From: SZUA-229 sp036567985 | Lineage (GTDB): Bacteria > Pseudomonadota > Gammaproteobacteria > SZUA-229 | Assembly (NCBI GenBank): GCA_036567985.1 | Contig: DATCTK010000011.1 | Span: forward strand, 38,606 to 102,605 | Direction: 5' to 3' | Length of the DNA stretch: 64,000 nt | In this document: one piece after another, positions 1 to 7,948 of the stretch | How positions within the stretch are numbered: the stretch's first letter is position 1 | How the letters are laid out: every line of letters begins with the position of its first letter | Translations under genes and position numbers: made by a program | Notes under the pieces: model-generated | Seen by the model: the letters and a program-made list of their open reading frames with translations, nothing else | Database searches by the model: none | Told to the model about the DNA's origin: nothing

Positions 1-351
1 GAACAGGCGGTTGAAACAGATGCCAATGCAATTGCCATCACCGGTGTCAGCAGCGCTCGTTTAAGGAACGTTAAAATCCTCAGCCTTGATGGCAAACAAC
101 CGGATTATGCCTCGATTAAAAGCGGTAACTACAAATTGTACCGTCCTTTATATATCACCTTTAATCCTGAGAGCGAAAAGATTGAAATAATCAAGGATTT
201 CATCAAGTTTGCCCACAGCCGCCAGGGCAGGGATATTATGATTGAAAACGATGTAGTTCCCTATCTGGATGCACTGCGCCTGGTGATGATCCAGTCGCGT
301 CAGAGCCTGTCTTCACAGCGTAACAGTGAGCAGAACCTGACCTATAAATAA
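1..351 (+). CDS. Periplasmic (PstS-like) substrate-binding protein, C-terminal part
   Basis: The reading frame is open from the first base to the stop at 349-351, so the gene starts upstream of the window; about 116 residues are seen. The visible part reads like the C-terminal lobe of a PstS/PBP-like phosphate-type binding protein: a GVSSARLRNVKIL stretch, then YRPLYITF and a helical end in which a KFAHSRQGRDIM segment matches the usual closing helix of such proteins. Function is inferred from family resemblance only; the ligand could be phosphate or another oxyanion. It converges on gyrB. Confidence 0.6.
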   Translation, partial: EQAVETDANAIAITGVSSARLRNVKILSLDGKQPDYASIKSGNYKLYRPLYITFNPESEKIEIIKDFIKFAHSRQGRDIMIENDVVPYLDALRLVMIQSRQSLSSQRNSEQNLTYK

Positions 352-355
352 CTAA

Positions 356-386
356 ATAACCAGGGTACCCCTGGTTACCTGGTTAT
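356..386. terminator. Hairpin between convergent genes
   Basis: ATAACCAGG (356-364) and CCTGGTTAT (378-386) form a perfect 9-bp stem. An alternative inner pairing of AACCAGG with CCTGGTT exists within 358-376. The hairpin sits between the stop codons of the convergent binding-protein gene and gyrB. There is no long T tract, so a bidirectional terminator role is inferred from position. Confidence 0.5.
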
Positions 387-390
387 CAGA

Positions 391-2808
391 TCAGGTATCG
401 ATATTCATCGCCGCAAGGGCATTCTGTTCAATAAACTCGCGGCGGGGTTCTACATGGTCACCCATCAGCGTGGTGAAGACCTGATCTGCGGCGACCGCGT
501 CCTCGATACGCACCTGTAACATGCGCCTGGTTTCCGGGTTCATGGTGGTTTCCCACAACTGCTCCGGATTCATTTCACCCAGACCCTTGTATCGTTGCAC
601 ATTCAGGCCCTTACGCGCCTCTTCAAACAACCAGTTCTTTACATCCGCAATATCACTCACCGGCTGGGTTTTTTCACCGCGCTGGATATAGGCCCCTTCG
701 GCAAACAGGCCATCCACTTTCTCGAACAGATTAGCCATTAGCTGGTATTCCGGCCCTTCAAAGAACTCTGCATTGAAACAGGTTAGATGATCCAGGCCAT
801 GCACCACCTTGGTAATTTCCAGCTGCGGGTAGGCTGCATCATCCAGCAAACGCACCTCGGCACTGTACTCAACCCCGGAAGGCTTTGAATTATTCAATAA
901 AATCAATAACTTATCTATATACTCACGGGTTTTATCGATATTTTTCAGATCTTCCACCGCGAGCACCGGCATATTGGGAATCTGTGACAGTATATCGATA
1001 TCGTAGCGGCGGGAGAGACGGGTAATAACGCTTTGCACTGAAATATAGGATTTCACCAGTTCTTCCAGCGCGCTTTCTGACACGGGTGGGGTATCTTTCT
1101 GTACATACAGCTGGGCATTGGCCAGTGATAGCTGTAATAAGTAGCTGGTTAATTCCGCATCATCCTTCACGTAGCGTTCCTGTTTGCCTTTTTTCACCTT
1201 GTACAAAGGTGGCTGGGCAATATAAATATAACCCCGTTCTATCAGCTCCGGTACCTGGCGGTAGAAAAAGGTCAGTAACAGGGTACGGATGTGTGAGCCG
1301 TCGACATCGGCGTCGGTCATAATAATCACGCGGTGATAACGCATTTTATCCGGGTTATAGTCATCCTTGCCGATTCCGCAGCCCAGTGCGGTTATCAGGG
1401 TACCCACCTCGGCAGAACCCAGCATCTTGTCAAAGCGGGCTTTTTCAACATTGAGAATTTTACCCTTGAGGGGAAGTATCGCCTGGGTTTTACGGTCACG
1501 GCCCTGTTTAGCCGAACCACCCGCTGAATCACCCTCCACCAGGTAGAGTTCGGACAGGGCCGGATCTTTTTCCTGGCAATCCGCCAGTTTACCCGGCAGG
1601 CCTGCGATATCCAGTGCACCCTTGCGCCGTGTCATCTCACGGGCTTTACGGGCTGCTTCACGGGCGCGGGCGGCTTCTACAATTTTTGCCGTAATGGCAC
1701 GGACATCCGCAGGGTTTTCAATCAGAAATTCCTGGAATTTCTCACTCATGACCTGTTCTACAGCGGTTTTAACCTCGGATGAAACCAGCTTGTCCTTGGT
1801 CTGTGAGGAGAATTTTGGATCCGGCACCTTAACCGACAGCACTGCAGTCAGGCCTTCACGGGCATCATCACCGGTGGTGCTGACCTTGTTCTTTTTAGCC
1901 ACCCCTTCCTTTTCCATATACTGGTTAAGGCTACGGGTAAGCGCACCACGGAAACCCGCCAGATGGGTACCCCCATCACGCTGCGGGATATTATTGGTAA
2001 AGCAGAAGATATTTTCCTGGTAGGAGTCATTCCACTGCATGGAAATTTCTACGCCTATGCCGTCTTTTTCCGCCTGGAAGTGCAGTACTTTTTCATGCAG
2101 GGGCGTCTTGTTTTTATTCAGGTGTTCTACAAAAGCGCTGATACCACCCTGGTATTCAAATACATCCTGTTTGTCATTGCGCTTGTCGGTCAGCACAATG
2201 CGTACACCGGAATTCAGAAATGACAGCTCGCGCAGGCGTTTTGCCAGTATGTCGTAATGGTATTCGATATTGCTGAATGTGGATTCCGATGCCCAGAATC
2301 GCAGTTCGGTACCCGTGGTTGTGGTATCACCCACCACCTTCATCGGGCTCACTGCTTCACCGTGGGAATATTCCTGCTGGTGAATCTTGCCATCACGGTG
2401 GATAGTGAGTTTCAGCTTGTCTGACAGAGCATTCACCACAGACACGCCCACACCGTGCAGACCACCGGATACCTTGTAGGAGTTATCGTCAAACTTACCG
2501 CCGGCGTGCAGTACCGTCATAATAACTTCTGCGGCGGACACACCTTCTTCTTCATGGATATCCACGGGGATGCCGCGGCCATTGTCGCTGACGGATACGG
2601 AGAGATCATTATGAATCTGTACATTGATTTCTGTACAGTGCCCGGCCAGTGCTTCATCAATTGAGTTATCTACAACTTCAAACACCATATGGTGCAGGCC
2701 GGTACCATCATCCGTATTACCAATGTACATACCCGGGCGTTTTCTAACCGCCTCCAGACCTTTTAAAACCTTGATACTCTTTGAATCGTAAGCGTTGGCT
2801 TCGCTCAT
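391..2808 (-). CDS. gyrB: DNA gyrase subunit B
   Basis: ATPase subunit of DNA gyrase; with GyrA it introduces negative supercoils. 805 aa, the usual gammaproteobacterial length. The N-terminal GHKL ATPase domain shows NSIDEALAG, DNGRGIPV and GGLHGVGVSVVNALS. The TOPRIM domain shows EGDSAGGSAKQGRDR near residue 425 and DADVDGSHIRTLLL near 500. The C-terminal tail has QRYKGLGEMNPEQLW. The start is the ATG leading into the conserved KRPGMYIG segment. It lies 75 bp downstream of recF in the dnaA-dnaN-recF-gyrB order and is probably co-transcribed. No frameshift or missing motif is seen. Confidence 0.98.
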   Translation of the reverse strand: MSEANAYDSKSIKVLKGLEAVRKRPGMYIGNTDDGTGLHHMVFEVVDNSIDEALAGHCTEINVQIHNDLSVSVSDNGRGIPVDIHEEEGVSAAEVIMTVLHAGGKFDDNSYKVSGGLHGVGVSVVNALSDKLKLTIHRDGKIHQQEYSHGEAVSPMKVVGDTTTTGTELRFWASESTFSNIEYHYDILAKRLRELSFLNSGVRIVLTDKRNDKQDVFEYQGGISAFVEHLNKNKTPLHEKVLHFQAEKDGIGVEISMQWNDSYQENIFCFTNNIPQRDGGTHLAGFRGALTRSLNQYMEKEGVAKKNKVSTTGDDAREGLTAVLSVKVPDPKFSSQTKDKLVSSEVKTAVEQVMSEKFQEFLIENPADVRAITAKIVEAARAREAARKAREMTRRKGALDIAGLPGKLADCQEKDPALSELYLVEGDSAGGSAKQGRDRKTQAILPLKGKILNVEKARFDKMLGSAEVGTLITALGCGIGKDDYNPDKMRYHRVIIMTDADVDGSHIRTLLLTFFYRQVPELIERGYIYIAQPPLYKVKKGKQERYVKDDAELTSYLLQLSLANAQLYVQKDTPPVSESALEELVKSYISVQSVITRLSRRYDIDILSQIPNMPVLAVEDLKNIDKTREYIDKLLILLNNSKPSGVEYSAEVRLLDDAAYPQLEITKVVHGLDHLTCFNAEFFEGPEYQLMANLFEKVDGLFAEGAYIQRGEKTQPVSDIADVKNWLFEEARKGLNVQRYKGLGEMNPEQLWETTMNPETRRMLQVRIEDAVAADQVFTTLMGDHVEPRREFIEQNALAAMNIDT

Positions 2809-2883
2809 ATAAATCCCCTGAAAAATGAACGATTTATTATAACTTAAAACCTGCCCTGATAGGTGATTTAAAGCGGCTTTTTA

Positions 2884-3978
2884 TCACTCACCAGTGGCTG
2901 TTTGCAGACTTATTTTACCCTGTTCCACGTGGAACACTTTATAACGTGACCAGCCACTGCAGTCGATCTGGTGAGCCTCAATCGCACTGATCACCAGCTG
3001 GATATTCAGGCCCGATAGAATCTGCATAATCTTGTTCTGGTTCAGCTGATCCAGCTCCGCAGGCAGATCATCGTACAGCAGGATACAGGGTGTATCTGAA
3101 GTCTGACTGAACACACTCAGCTGGGCTATTTTCAGTAAAGCCACCAGTGCCTTCTGCTGGCCTCGTGAAATAGAGGTTTGTGCCGACAGGCCATTGACCA
3201 GTATGCGGATATCTGCCCGATGGGGTCCGGACTGGGTAAACCCCTTTTCCCTTTCCTTTTCCAGATGGCGTTGTAGATACTCATCGTACTCGATATCCGC
3301 AGGCCAGCCCCGCTTATACTGCAACTCGATCACAAAGCCAGGGAACAACTGGGCAGAGAGTTGTTCTATAACAGGCTGGAGCTTCTGCAGGTAACGCAGG
3401 CGCAGCTGTTCAATTTGCTGGGCGCTGCTCACCAGCTCATTATTCCACAGGTTACACAATCTGGCAGGCTGGGAAGAGCGTAGTGCCGCATTGCGTTGAC
3501 TCAGCGCAGTTTTGTAGCTTTTCCAGTGATTAATGAATTGATGTTCCACGTGGAACACACCCCAGTCCATAAACTGGCGGCGAAACTCCGGGCCTGCGGA
3601 GATCAGCTGGTGACTGTCCGGGTGTAACACCAGCACGGGTAACAGGCTGGCCAGTTCTGACATGCGTTTGAGGGGTTGCTTATTAACCCGTATAAGTTGC
3701 TGATCCGCCTGACGTTCAATACCGATACGCTGTTGTTGATCTGTGTGGGGATGCTGGAGCTGGGCAATCAGACGGAACCAGGGCTGGTCTAGCTGTATGA
3801 GCTGGCGACTGTTGGTACTGCGAAAGGAGCGACCATAACTCAGGTAGAAAATGGCCTCGAGTAAACTGGTTTTTCCCGCTGCATTTTCACCGGTAATGAT
3901 ATTCAGGCCTTCATCCAGCTCGAGGGTGGCTGAATGAAGGTTTCTGAAATGACTGATTTCAAGCCTTTGTAGGCTCAT
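2884..3978 (-). CDS. recF: DNA replication and repair protein RecF
   Basis: SMC-like ATPase that helps load RecA at gaps and stalled forks. 364 aa. Walker A GENAAGKTS lies near residue 31, the ABC-type signature SRGQQKALVALLKIAQ near 270, and a Walker B-like segment LLYDDLPAELD near 300. It lies 26 bp downstream of dnaN. Unusually, two 16-bp palindromes matching the ParB-binding parS site fall inside the coding sequence, where they encode VFHVEH (about residue 142) and VFHVEQ (about residue 350), so the protein carries the footprint of the segregation sites. Confidence 0.97.
   Translation of the reverse strand: MSLQRLEISHFRNLHSATLELDEGLNIITGENAAGKTSLLEAIFYLSYGRSFRSTNSRQLIQLDQPWFRLIAQLQHPHTDQQQRIGIERQADQQLIRVNKQPLKRMSELASLLPVLVLHPDSHQLISAGPEFRRQFMDWGVFHVEHQFINHWKSYKTALSQRNAALRSSQPARLCNLWNNELVSSAQQIEQLRLRYLQKLQPVIEQLSAQLFPGFVIELQYKRGWPADIEYDEYLQRHLEKEREKGFTQSGPHRADIRILVNGLSAQTSISRGQQKALVALLKIAQLSVFSQTSDTPCILLYDDLPAELDQLNQNKIMQILSGLNIQLVISAIEAHQIDCSGWSRYKVFHVEQGKISLQTATGE
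2921..2936. promoter_or_regulatory. parS: parS site (ParB-binding), copy 1, within recF
   Basis: TGTTCCACGTGGAACA is a perfect 16-bp palindrome. It differs from the Bacillus/Caulobacter-type consensus TGTTTCACGTGAAACA only at the paired T/A positions and, as known from Pseudomonas, matches the variant found near the origin there. It lies in the 3' end of recF. parA/parB are encoded in this window at 22.7-24.5 kb. Confidence 0.88.
3542..3557. promoter_or_regulatory. parS: parS site (ParB-binding), copy 2, within recF
   Basis: A second identical 16-bp palindrome, TGTTCCACGTGGAACA, 621 bp from copy 1, again inside recF. Two exact copies of a 16-mer in one gene, both read in the same codon phase (FHVE), argue strongly against chance. 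ParB would bind here and spread to form the origin-proximal segregation complex. Confidence 0.88.
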
Positions 3979-4004
3979 AGCAAAAGAATATTGATGCCCG
4001 CCGA

Positions 4005-5105
4005 CTACAGACGCATGGGCATAATGACGTATCTGGCTTCAGCTTCGTCCGGGAACACCAACAGGCAGCTGCTGTTCGCATCCTTGATAAAGCCCTGTAC
4101 GGTTTCCTGGTTCGAGGTATTCAACACATCAATCATGTAATTCACATTGATGCCCATTTCAATTGGCTGGCCATCGTAGTGGATTTCAATCTCCACATCT
4201 GCCTGCTCCTGGTCTGGATTCTGTGCCTGCAGTTTAAGCAGGTTGTTTTCCATAATCATGCGAATACCGCGGTATTTCTCGTTTGACAGAATAGAAGCCC
4301 GCACCAGTGCCTGCTTCATGGCTTCGCGGTTAACCACCATATTGTTACCGGAATCCTCTGGCATTACACGTTTGTAGTCAGGGAAACGCCCGTCAATCAA
4401 CTTGGAGGTAAATCGCTGATTGGCGAGAATGCACTGGATATGGTTATTCCCCAGGATAATCTTGACCGGCTCATCACTGTCGGATAGCAGTCGCTGCAAC
4501 TCGCTCACGCCTTTACGGGGAATAATCACCTGCTTGTTATCCGCCAGATCCGCATCAATGCTTTTTTCACAGAATGACAGGCGATGCCCATCGGTGGCTA
4601 CCGCACGTAATACGCCACTGGCTACTTCCAGCATCAGGCCATTGAGGTAATAACGCACATCCTGTTGTGCCATGGCAAAGGAGGTGCGATCAATCAGTGT
4701 TTTTAGCAGCGACTGGGGCACGCTGAATTCATACACACTGCTGATTTCATCCAGTGCTGGAAAATCCGCGGCGGGCAGGGTGGCCAGGCTGAAACGGCTG
4801 CGTCCCGACTGAACAATGGCTTTATCACCGTTTACATCAATGCTGAGTTCGGCATCGGCGGGCAGAGCCTTACAGATATCCAGCAGCTTTTTAGCTGGAA
4901 GGGTAATTTCACCTGTTTCGTCCATCATCTGGTTGAGCGTGGAAACCAGCTCAATTTCGAGATCGGTTGCCGTGAGGGTAATGTGATTGTCCTGGGTTTT
5001 GATCAACACATTGGCCAGAGCCGGTAATGTCTGCCTTTTTTCAACAGCACCTATGACCTGTTGAAGTGAATTTAAGAGATCATCCCGCTGGATTTTTATT
5101 TTCAT
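4005..5105 (-). CDS. dnaN: DNA polymerase III beta sliding clamp
   Basis: Ring-shaped processivity clamp that tethers polymerase III to DNA. 366 aa, the family length. The N-terminus MKIKIQRDDLLNSLQQVIGA, the VATDGHRLS segment and the C-terminal end YVIMPMRL are characteristic; the last forms part of the partner-binding pocket. The ATG start is preceded by an AGGAA ribosome-binding site in the mRNA sense. It lies downstream of dnaA across the putative origin and 26 bp upstream of recF. Confidence 0.98.
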   Translation of the reverse strand: MKIKIQRDDLLNSLQQVIGAVEKRQTLPALANVLIKTQDNHITLTATDLEIELVSTLNQMMDETGEITLPAKKLLDICKALPADAELSIDVNGDKAIVQSGRSRFSLATLPAADFPALDEISSVYEFSVPQSLLKTLIDRTSFAMAQQDVRYYLNGLMLEVASGVLRAVATDGHRLSFCEKSIDADLADNKQVIIPRKGVSELQRLLSDSDEPVKIILGNNHIQCILANQRFTSKLIDGRFPDYKRVMPEDSGNNMVVNREAMKQALVRASILSNEKYRGIRMIMENNLLKLQAQNPDQEQADVEIEIHYDGQPIEMGINVNYMIDVLNTSNQETVQGFIKDANSSCLLVFPDEAEARYVIMPMRL

Positions 5106-5348
5106 TGATGTTCCTAATAATTATATATATGTATATATTTAGTAATAGTTATTAAGCCCGCCCGATTCTGTGGATAACTTAATAATATCTAATATTTTCA
5201 ATAGCTTATAGTATGTTTTATGGCTCTAACAACACTTGGATTAACACCCCTTAAGCTGTAGACAGATTGTGGATAACTTTCGGCCTGTGGTTTATCCACC
5301 TAAACATACAGAGTTTATCCACAGCTTGTTAGCGACCCTGTTTTTCCC
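5106..5348. other. oriC: Candidate replication origin (oriC) between dnaA and dnaN
   Basis: This 243-bp gap has three perfect DnaA boxes: TGTGGATAA at 5169-5177 and 5268-5276, and TTATCCACA at 5315-5323. A one-mismatch box, TTATCCACC, lies at 5292-5300. The dnaN side (5106-5155) is very AT-rich (TATATATATGTATATATTTA) and would suit duplex unwinding. On the minus strand, box 5177-5169 is followed by a GC-rich stretch and then CTATTACTA (5148-5140), resembling DnaA-trio triplets. Box clustering and position next to dnaA support an origin; function is inferred. Confidence 0.75.
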
Positions 5349-6719
5349 CTAATTGCTCAAAATACGCAACAGGTTCATATAATCCTCATCGATTTTCGAG
5401 TCAGATTCTCTTAGTTCTGCAATCTTACGGCAACCATGCAATACCGTGGTATGGTCTCGTCCACCAAATGCACTGCCGATTTCAGGCAGGCTGTGGTTGG
5501 TCAGCTCCTTGGACAGGGCCATAGCGACCTGGCGTGGCCGGGTAATCGAGCGACTGCGGCTATTGGAATGCAGATCGGAAATCCGAATCTTGAAATATTC
5601 CGCCACGGTTTTCTGAATATTCTCAATCGTAACCAGTCGGTCATGCAGTGCAATCAGGTCGCGCAGGGTGTCCTTGGCAAACTCCAGGTTGATCGGCTTA
5701 CCGGTAAATTTGGCGGTGGCCATAATGCGGCGCAGCGAGCCTTCCAGTTCACGAATATTGGAGCGGATGCGCTTGGCAACAAAAAACGCCACCTCATTGG
5801 GCAGGTCGATACCGAACTCTTCTGCCTTTTTGTGCAGAATGGCAACCCGGGTTTCCAGCTCCGGTGGCTCGATACACACCGGTAAACCCCATCCAAAGCG
5901 GGATTTCAGCCGCTCTTCGAGGCCGTCGATTTCCTTGGGGTAGCGATCGCAGGTAAGAATAATCTGTCTGCCGCCTTCCAGCAATGCATTGAAGGTGTGG
6001 AAAAATTCTTCCTGGGAGCGTTCCTTGCCGGCAAAAAACTGGATATCGTCGATTAGCAGCACATCGAGTGAGCGATAGAACTGTTTGAATTCGTCGATGG
6101 TATTGTGTTGCAGCGCCTTGATCATATGCGAAACAAAGCGTTCGGAATGCAGATAGACAATGCGCGCCGATGGATTGTTATGCAGGATCTGGTTGCCCAC
6201 CGCATGCATCAGGTGGGTTTTACCAAGACCCACGCCACCATAGAGAAATAACGGGTTATAGGACCCAGCCGGGTTCTCCACTACCTGCAATGAGGCGGCC
6301 TTGGCCAGCTGATTACTTTTGCCTTCAACGAAATTATCGAAGGTATGCCCCGTGTTGAGGTGATGTTCCAGCAGCTCGTTCCTGGGCGGCTGGGAAATAG
6401 ATGGCGGGGCGGAAGCCATTGGTGCGGAGGGACGAATCGGTACAGCTGATGCAGTGGGCTCGGCGGGTCTGGCTTTTTTACTGCCAATATCCAGCTTTAC
6501 AGAAATGTCTCTATTTGTGTCGATCTGCTGACATATTGTGGTTATTTGCTGCAAAAAGTGCTGTTTAACCCAGTCTTTAACGAAACTATTCGGGGCGAAA
6601 AGGTACAGCTGGTCATTCGATTCCTCGGTTTGCAAAGGTCGAATCCAGGTGTTGAGTTGCTGGTCAGAAAGCTCCTGTTCAAGGCGCTGTAAACACTGAT
6701 CCCACAAAGCTGTCGACAC
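5349..6719 (-). CDS. dnaA: Chromosomal replication initiator protein DnaA
   Basis: AAA+ initiator that binds DnaA boxes and opens the origin. 456 aa. Domain I (SALWDQCLQRLEQEL onward) is followed by a Pro/Ala/Ser-rich linker (residues about 85-112), then the AAA+ domain with Walker A GGVGLGKTH and Walker B VLLIDDIQFF, and the C-terminal DNA-binding domain with the DnaA signature GGRDHTTVLHGCRKI. The start codon is GTG (complement of 6717-6719), confirmed by the N-terminal alignment. It lies divergent from rpmH, as in many gammaproteobacteria. Confidence 0.98.
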   Translation of the reverse strand: MSTALWDQCLQRLEQELSDQQLNTWIRPLQTEESNDQLYLFAPNSFVKDWVKQHFLQQITTICQQIDTNRDISVKLDIGSKKARPAEPTASAVPIRPSAPMASAPPSISQPPRNELLEHHLNTGHTFDNFVEGKSNQLAKAASLQVVENPAGSYNPLFLYGGVGLGKTHLMHAVGNQILHNNPSARIVYLHSERFVSHMIKALQHNTIDEFKQFYRSLDVLLIDDIQFFAGKERSQEEFFHTFNALLEGGRQIILTCDRYPKEIDGLEERLKSRFGWGLPVCIEPPELETRVAILHKKAEEFGIDLPNEVAFFVAKRIRSNIRELEGSLRRIMATAKFTGKPINLEFAKDTLRDLIALHDRLVTIENIQKTVAEYFKIRISDLHSNSRSRSITRPRQVAMALSKELTNHSLPEIGSAFGGRDHTTVLHGCRKIAELRESDSKIDEDYMNLLRILSN

Positions 6720-7078
6720 GAATTAATCCCCAGTCCATCTTTTAATAAAAATCAATACTGCGCAGACCAGCTCACCGCCTCTCAGAGTATTGAAACAGGC
6801 GGGTGATCAAAAAATCATTACAGGCAGTTTATTGCTGAAAGGTAATCGGCGATTTTAACCCGCAACGCATGCGCGGGAAACCACTATTGAGCCAATTGAT
6901 GCCAAACGGAGACAGAGTAGCAAAGTCCGGCGCCAAGCCCAATCATTATTAGGGGGCCAGTGGCTCGGGATCGTGAATATAAGCCCTGAATTTATGCTGG
7001 ATACGGCCATTTACCCGCCCGCGGTCGAAGGCGCCTAAATAAATGCGCTGGATGTGGGTAAAAATCAGTCAATAGCCT
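6720..7078. other. dnaA-rpmH divergent intergenic region
   Basis: The dnaA-rpmH gap spans 6720-7147 and must carry the dnaA promoter (minus) and the rpmH promoter (plus, annotated separately). In Pseudomonas this position holds oriC. Here only one near-match to a DnaA box, TGTGGGTAA at 7053-7061, is visible and no AT-rich repeat array, so it looks less like the origin than the dnaA-dnaN gap. No gene is supported in it. Confidence 0.5.
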
Positions 7079-7107
7079 TTGACTAAGGGTTGTGCTGCGA
7101 TTAGAAT
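7079..7107 (+). promoter_or_regulatory. Strong sigma-70 promoter for rpmH
   Basis: TTGACT (-35, 7079-7084), a 17-bp spacer, and TAGAAT (-10, 7102-7107). The elements differ from TTGACA/TATAAT by one base each, with ideal spacing. Expected transcription start is about 7114, giving a short leader before the rpmH ATG at 7148. Confidence 0.8.
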
Positions 7108-7147
7108 ACATGGCCGTTTTTTCAAGATAATTTTAAGGTCTACACCC

Positions 7148-7282
7148 ATGAAAAGAACCTTTCAACCTAGCCGTATCAAGCGCGCTCGTACCCATGGTTT
7201 CCGCGCTCGCAGTGCAACTGTTGGTGGCCGCAAAGTATTAAAAGCACGTCGTGCCAAAGGCAGAGCACGTCTGTCTGCATAA
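7148..7282 (+). CDS. rpmH: 50S ribosomal protein bL34
   Basis: 44-aa basic protein of the large ribosomal subunit. It shows the family sequence MKRTFQPSRIKRARTHGFR and ends in the Arg/Lys-rich segment KARRAKGRARLSA. The ATG at 7148 is chosen over an upstream in-frame TTG because it gives the canonical N-terminus. rnpA follows 24 bp later, the near-universal rpmH-rnpA pair. Confidence 0.98.
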   Translation: MKRTFQPSRIKRARTHGFRARSATVGGRKVLKARRAKGRARLSA

Positions 7283-7306
7283 TATTGACATTCGCTGTGC
7301 TTTTAC

Positions 7307-7693
7307 ATGATAGATAACGGGGCATGTTCAGGATTCAGCTTTCCTGAACATGCCCGGTTGCTTAAGCCAGCGGAATTTAGTCGGGTATTTAAACAGCCGA
7401 TACGTTCATCCGATCGGCTGTTTACAATTCTGGCGGTTAATAATGAGCTGGAGTGCGCGCGACTAGGCCTGGCTATATCCAAGAAGCACGCAAAGCGTGC
7501 AGTGGATAGAAACCGCATCAAACGCCTGGTACGGGAAAGCTTTCGCCTGACCAGGCCTGGCTTGCCCGCTATAGACCTGGTGGTGATGGCCAAACCGGCC
7601 ACCAAAGATGCGGAAAACCAGCAAATATTGCAGTCCTTGCAGACACACTGGAACAGGTTACAGAAACAATGCGCAAAATCCTTATCGGAATAA
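7307..7693 (+). CDS. rnpA: Ribonuclease P protein component
   Basis: Protein cofactor of RNase P, which trims tRNA 5' ends. 128 aa. The family core is visible: a FKQPIRSSDRLFT segment, then the RNR-type signature KRAVDRNRIKRLVRESFR near residues 65-82. It overlaps yidD by 25 bp. A 14-bp perfect hairpin (7320-7355) lies just inside the start of the gene and would be expected to hamper initiation. Codons 1-10 are not conserved, so the start may lie further downstream. Confidence 0.95.
   Translation: MIDNGACSGFSFPEHARLLKPAEFSRVFKQPIRSSDRLFTILAVNNELECARLGLAISKKHAKRAVDRNRIKRLVRESFRLTRPGLPAIDLVVMAKPATKDAENQQILQSLQTHWNRLQKQCAKSLSE
7320..7355 (+). promoter_or_regulatory. Long perfect hairpin at the 5' end of rnpA
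   Basis: GGGCATGTTCAGGA (7320-7333) and TCCTGAACATGCCC (7342-7355) are perfect reverse complements with an 8-nt loop. The structure starts 13 nt after the rnpA start codon. There is no T tract, so it is not a classical terminator. A role as translational brake, RNA-processing site or attenuator separating high rpmH from low rnpA expression is inference. Confidence 0.6.
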
Positions 7694-7917
7694 TACGCAT
7701 CTACCAGTATGCTATCAGCCCTTATTTACCGCCACATTGCCGCTATACCCCGAGCTGTTCCAGCTATGCAGTTGAAGCACTGGGGCGATTTGGTATATTT
7801 CGGGGTGGCTGGATGGCGTTAAAGCGCATATCGCGTTGTCACCCCTGGCACGAGGGTGGTTACGACCCATTACCCGAATCGGATCATCATAAAACTGACT
7901 GTAAACACCATCACTAA
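7669..7917 (+). CDS. yidD: Membrane protein insertion efficiency factor YidD
   Basis: 82-aa small membrane-associated protein that assists YidC-dependent insertion. Family features: an amphipathic N-terminus RKILIGIIRIYQYAISPYL, the Cys-containing core CRYTPSCSSYAVEAL, and RISRCHPWHEGGYDPLP. The tail is His-rich. It starts inside rnpA in another frame (25-bp overlap) and ends 31 bp before yidC, fitting the rpmH-rnpA-yidD-yidC-mnmE cluster. Confidence 0.96.
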   Translation: MRKILIGIIRIYQYAISPYLPPHCRYTPSCSSYAVEALGRFGIFRGGWMALKRISRCHPWHEGGYDPLPESDHHKTDCKHHH

Positions 7918-7948
7918 ACGAAAGTAACCGGATAAGAAGCCCATCACC

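Noticed and set aside
1622..2023. Plus-strand frames of over 130 codons opposite gyrB
   Set aside because: Shadow frames antisense to a highly conserved gene, with Ser/Arg-rich composition and no family resemblance.
7053..7061. TGTGGGTAA as evidence for an origin between dnaA and rpmH
   Set aside because: A single one-mismatch box without neighbours is expected by chance; the dnaA-dnaN gap has a real cluster.
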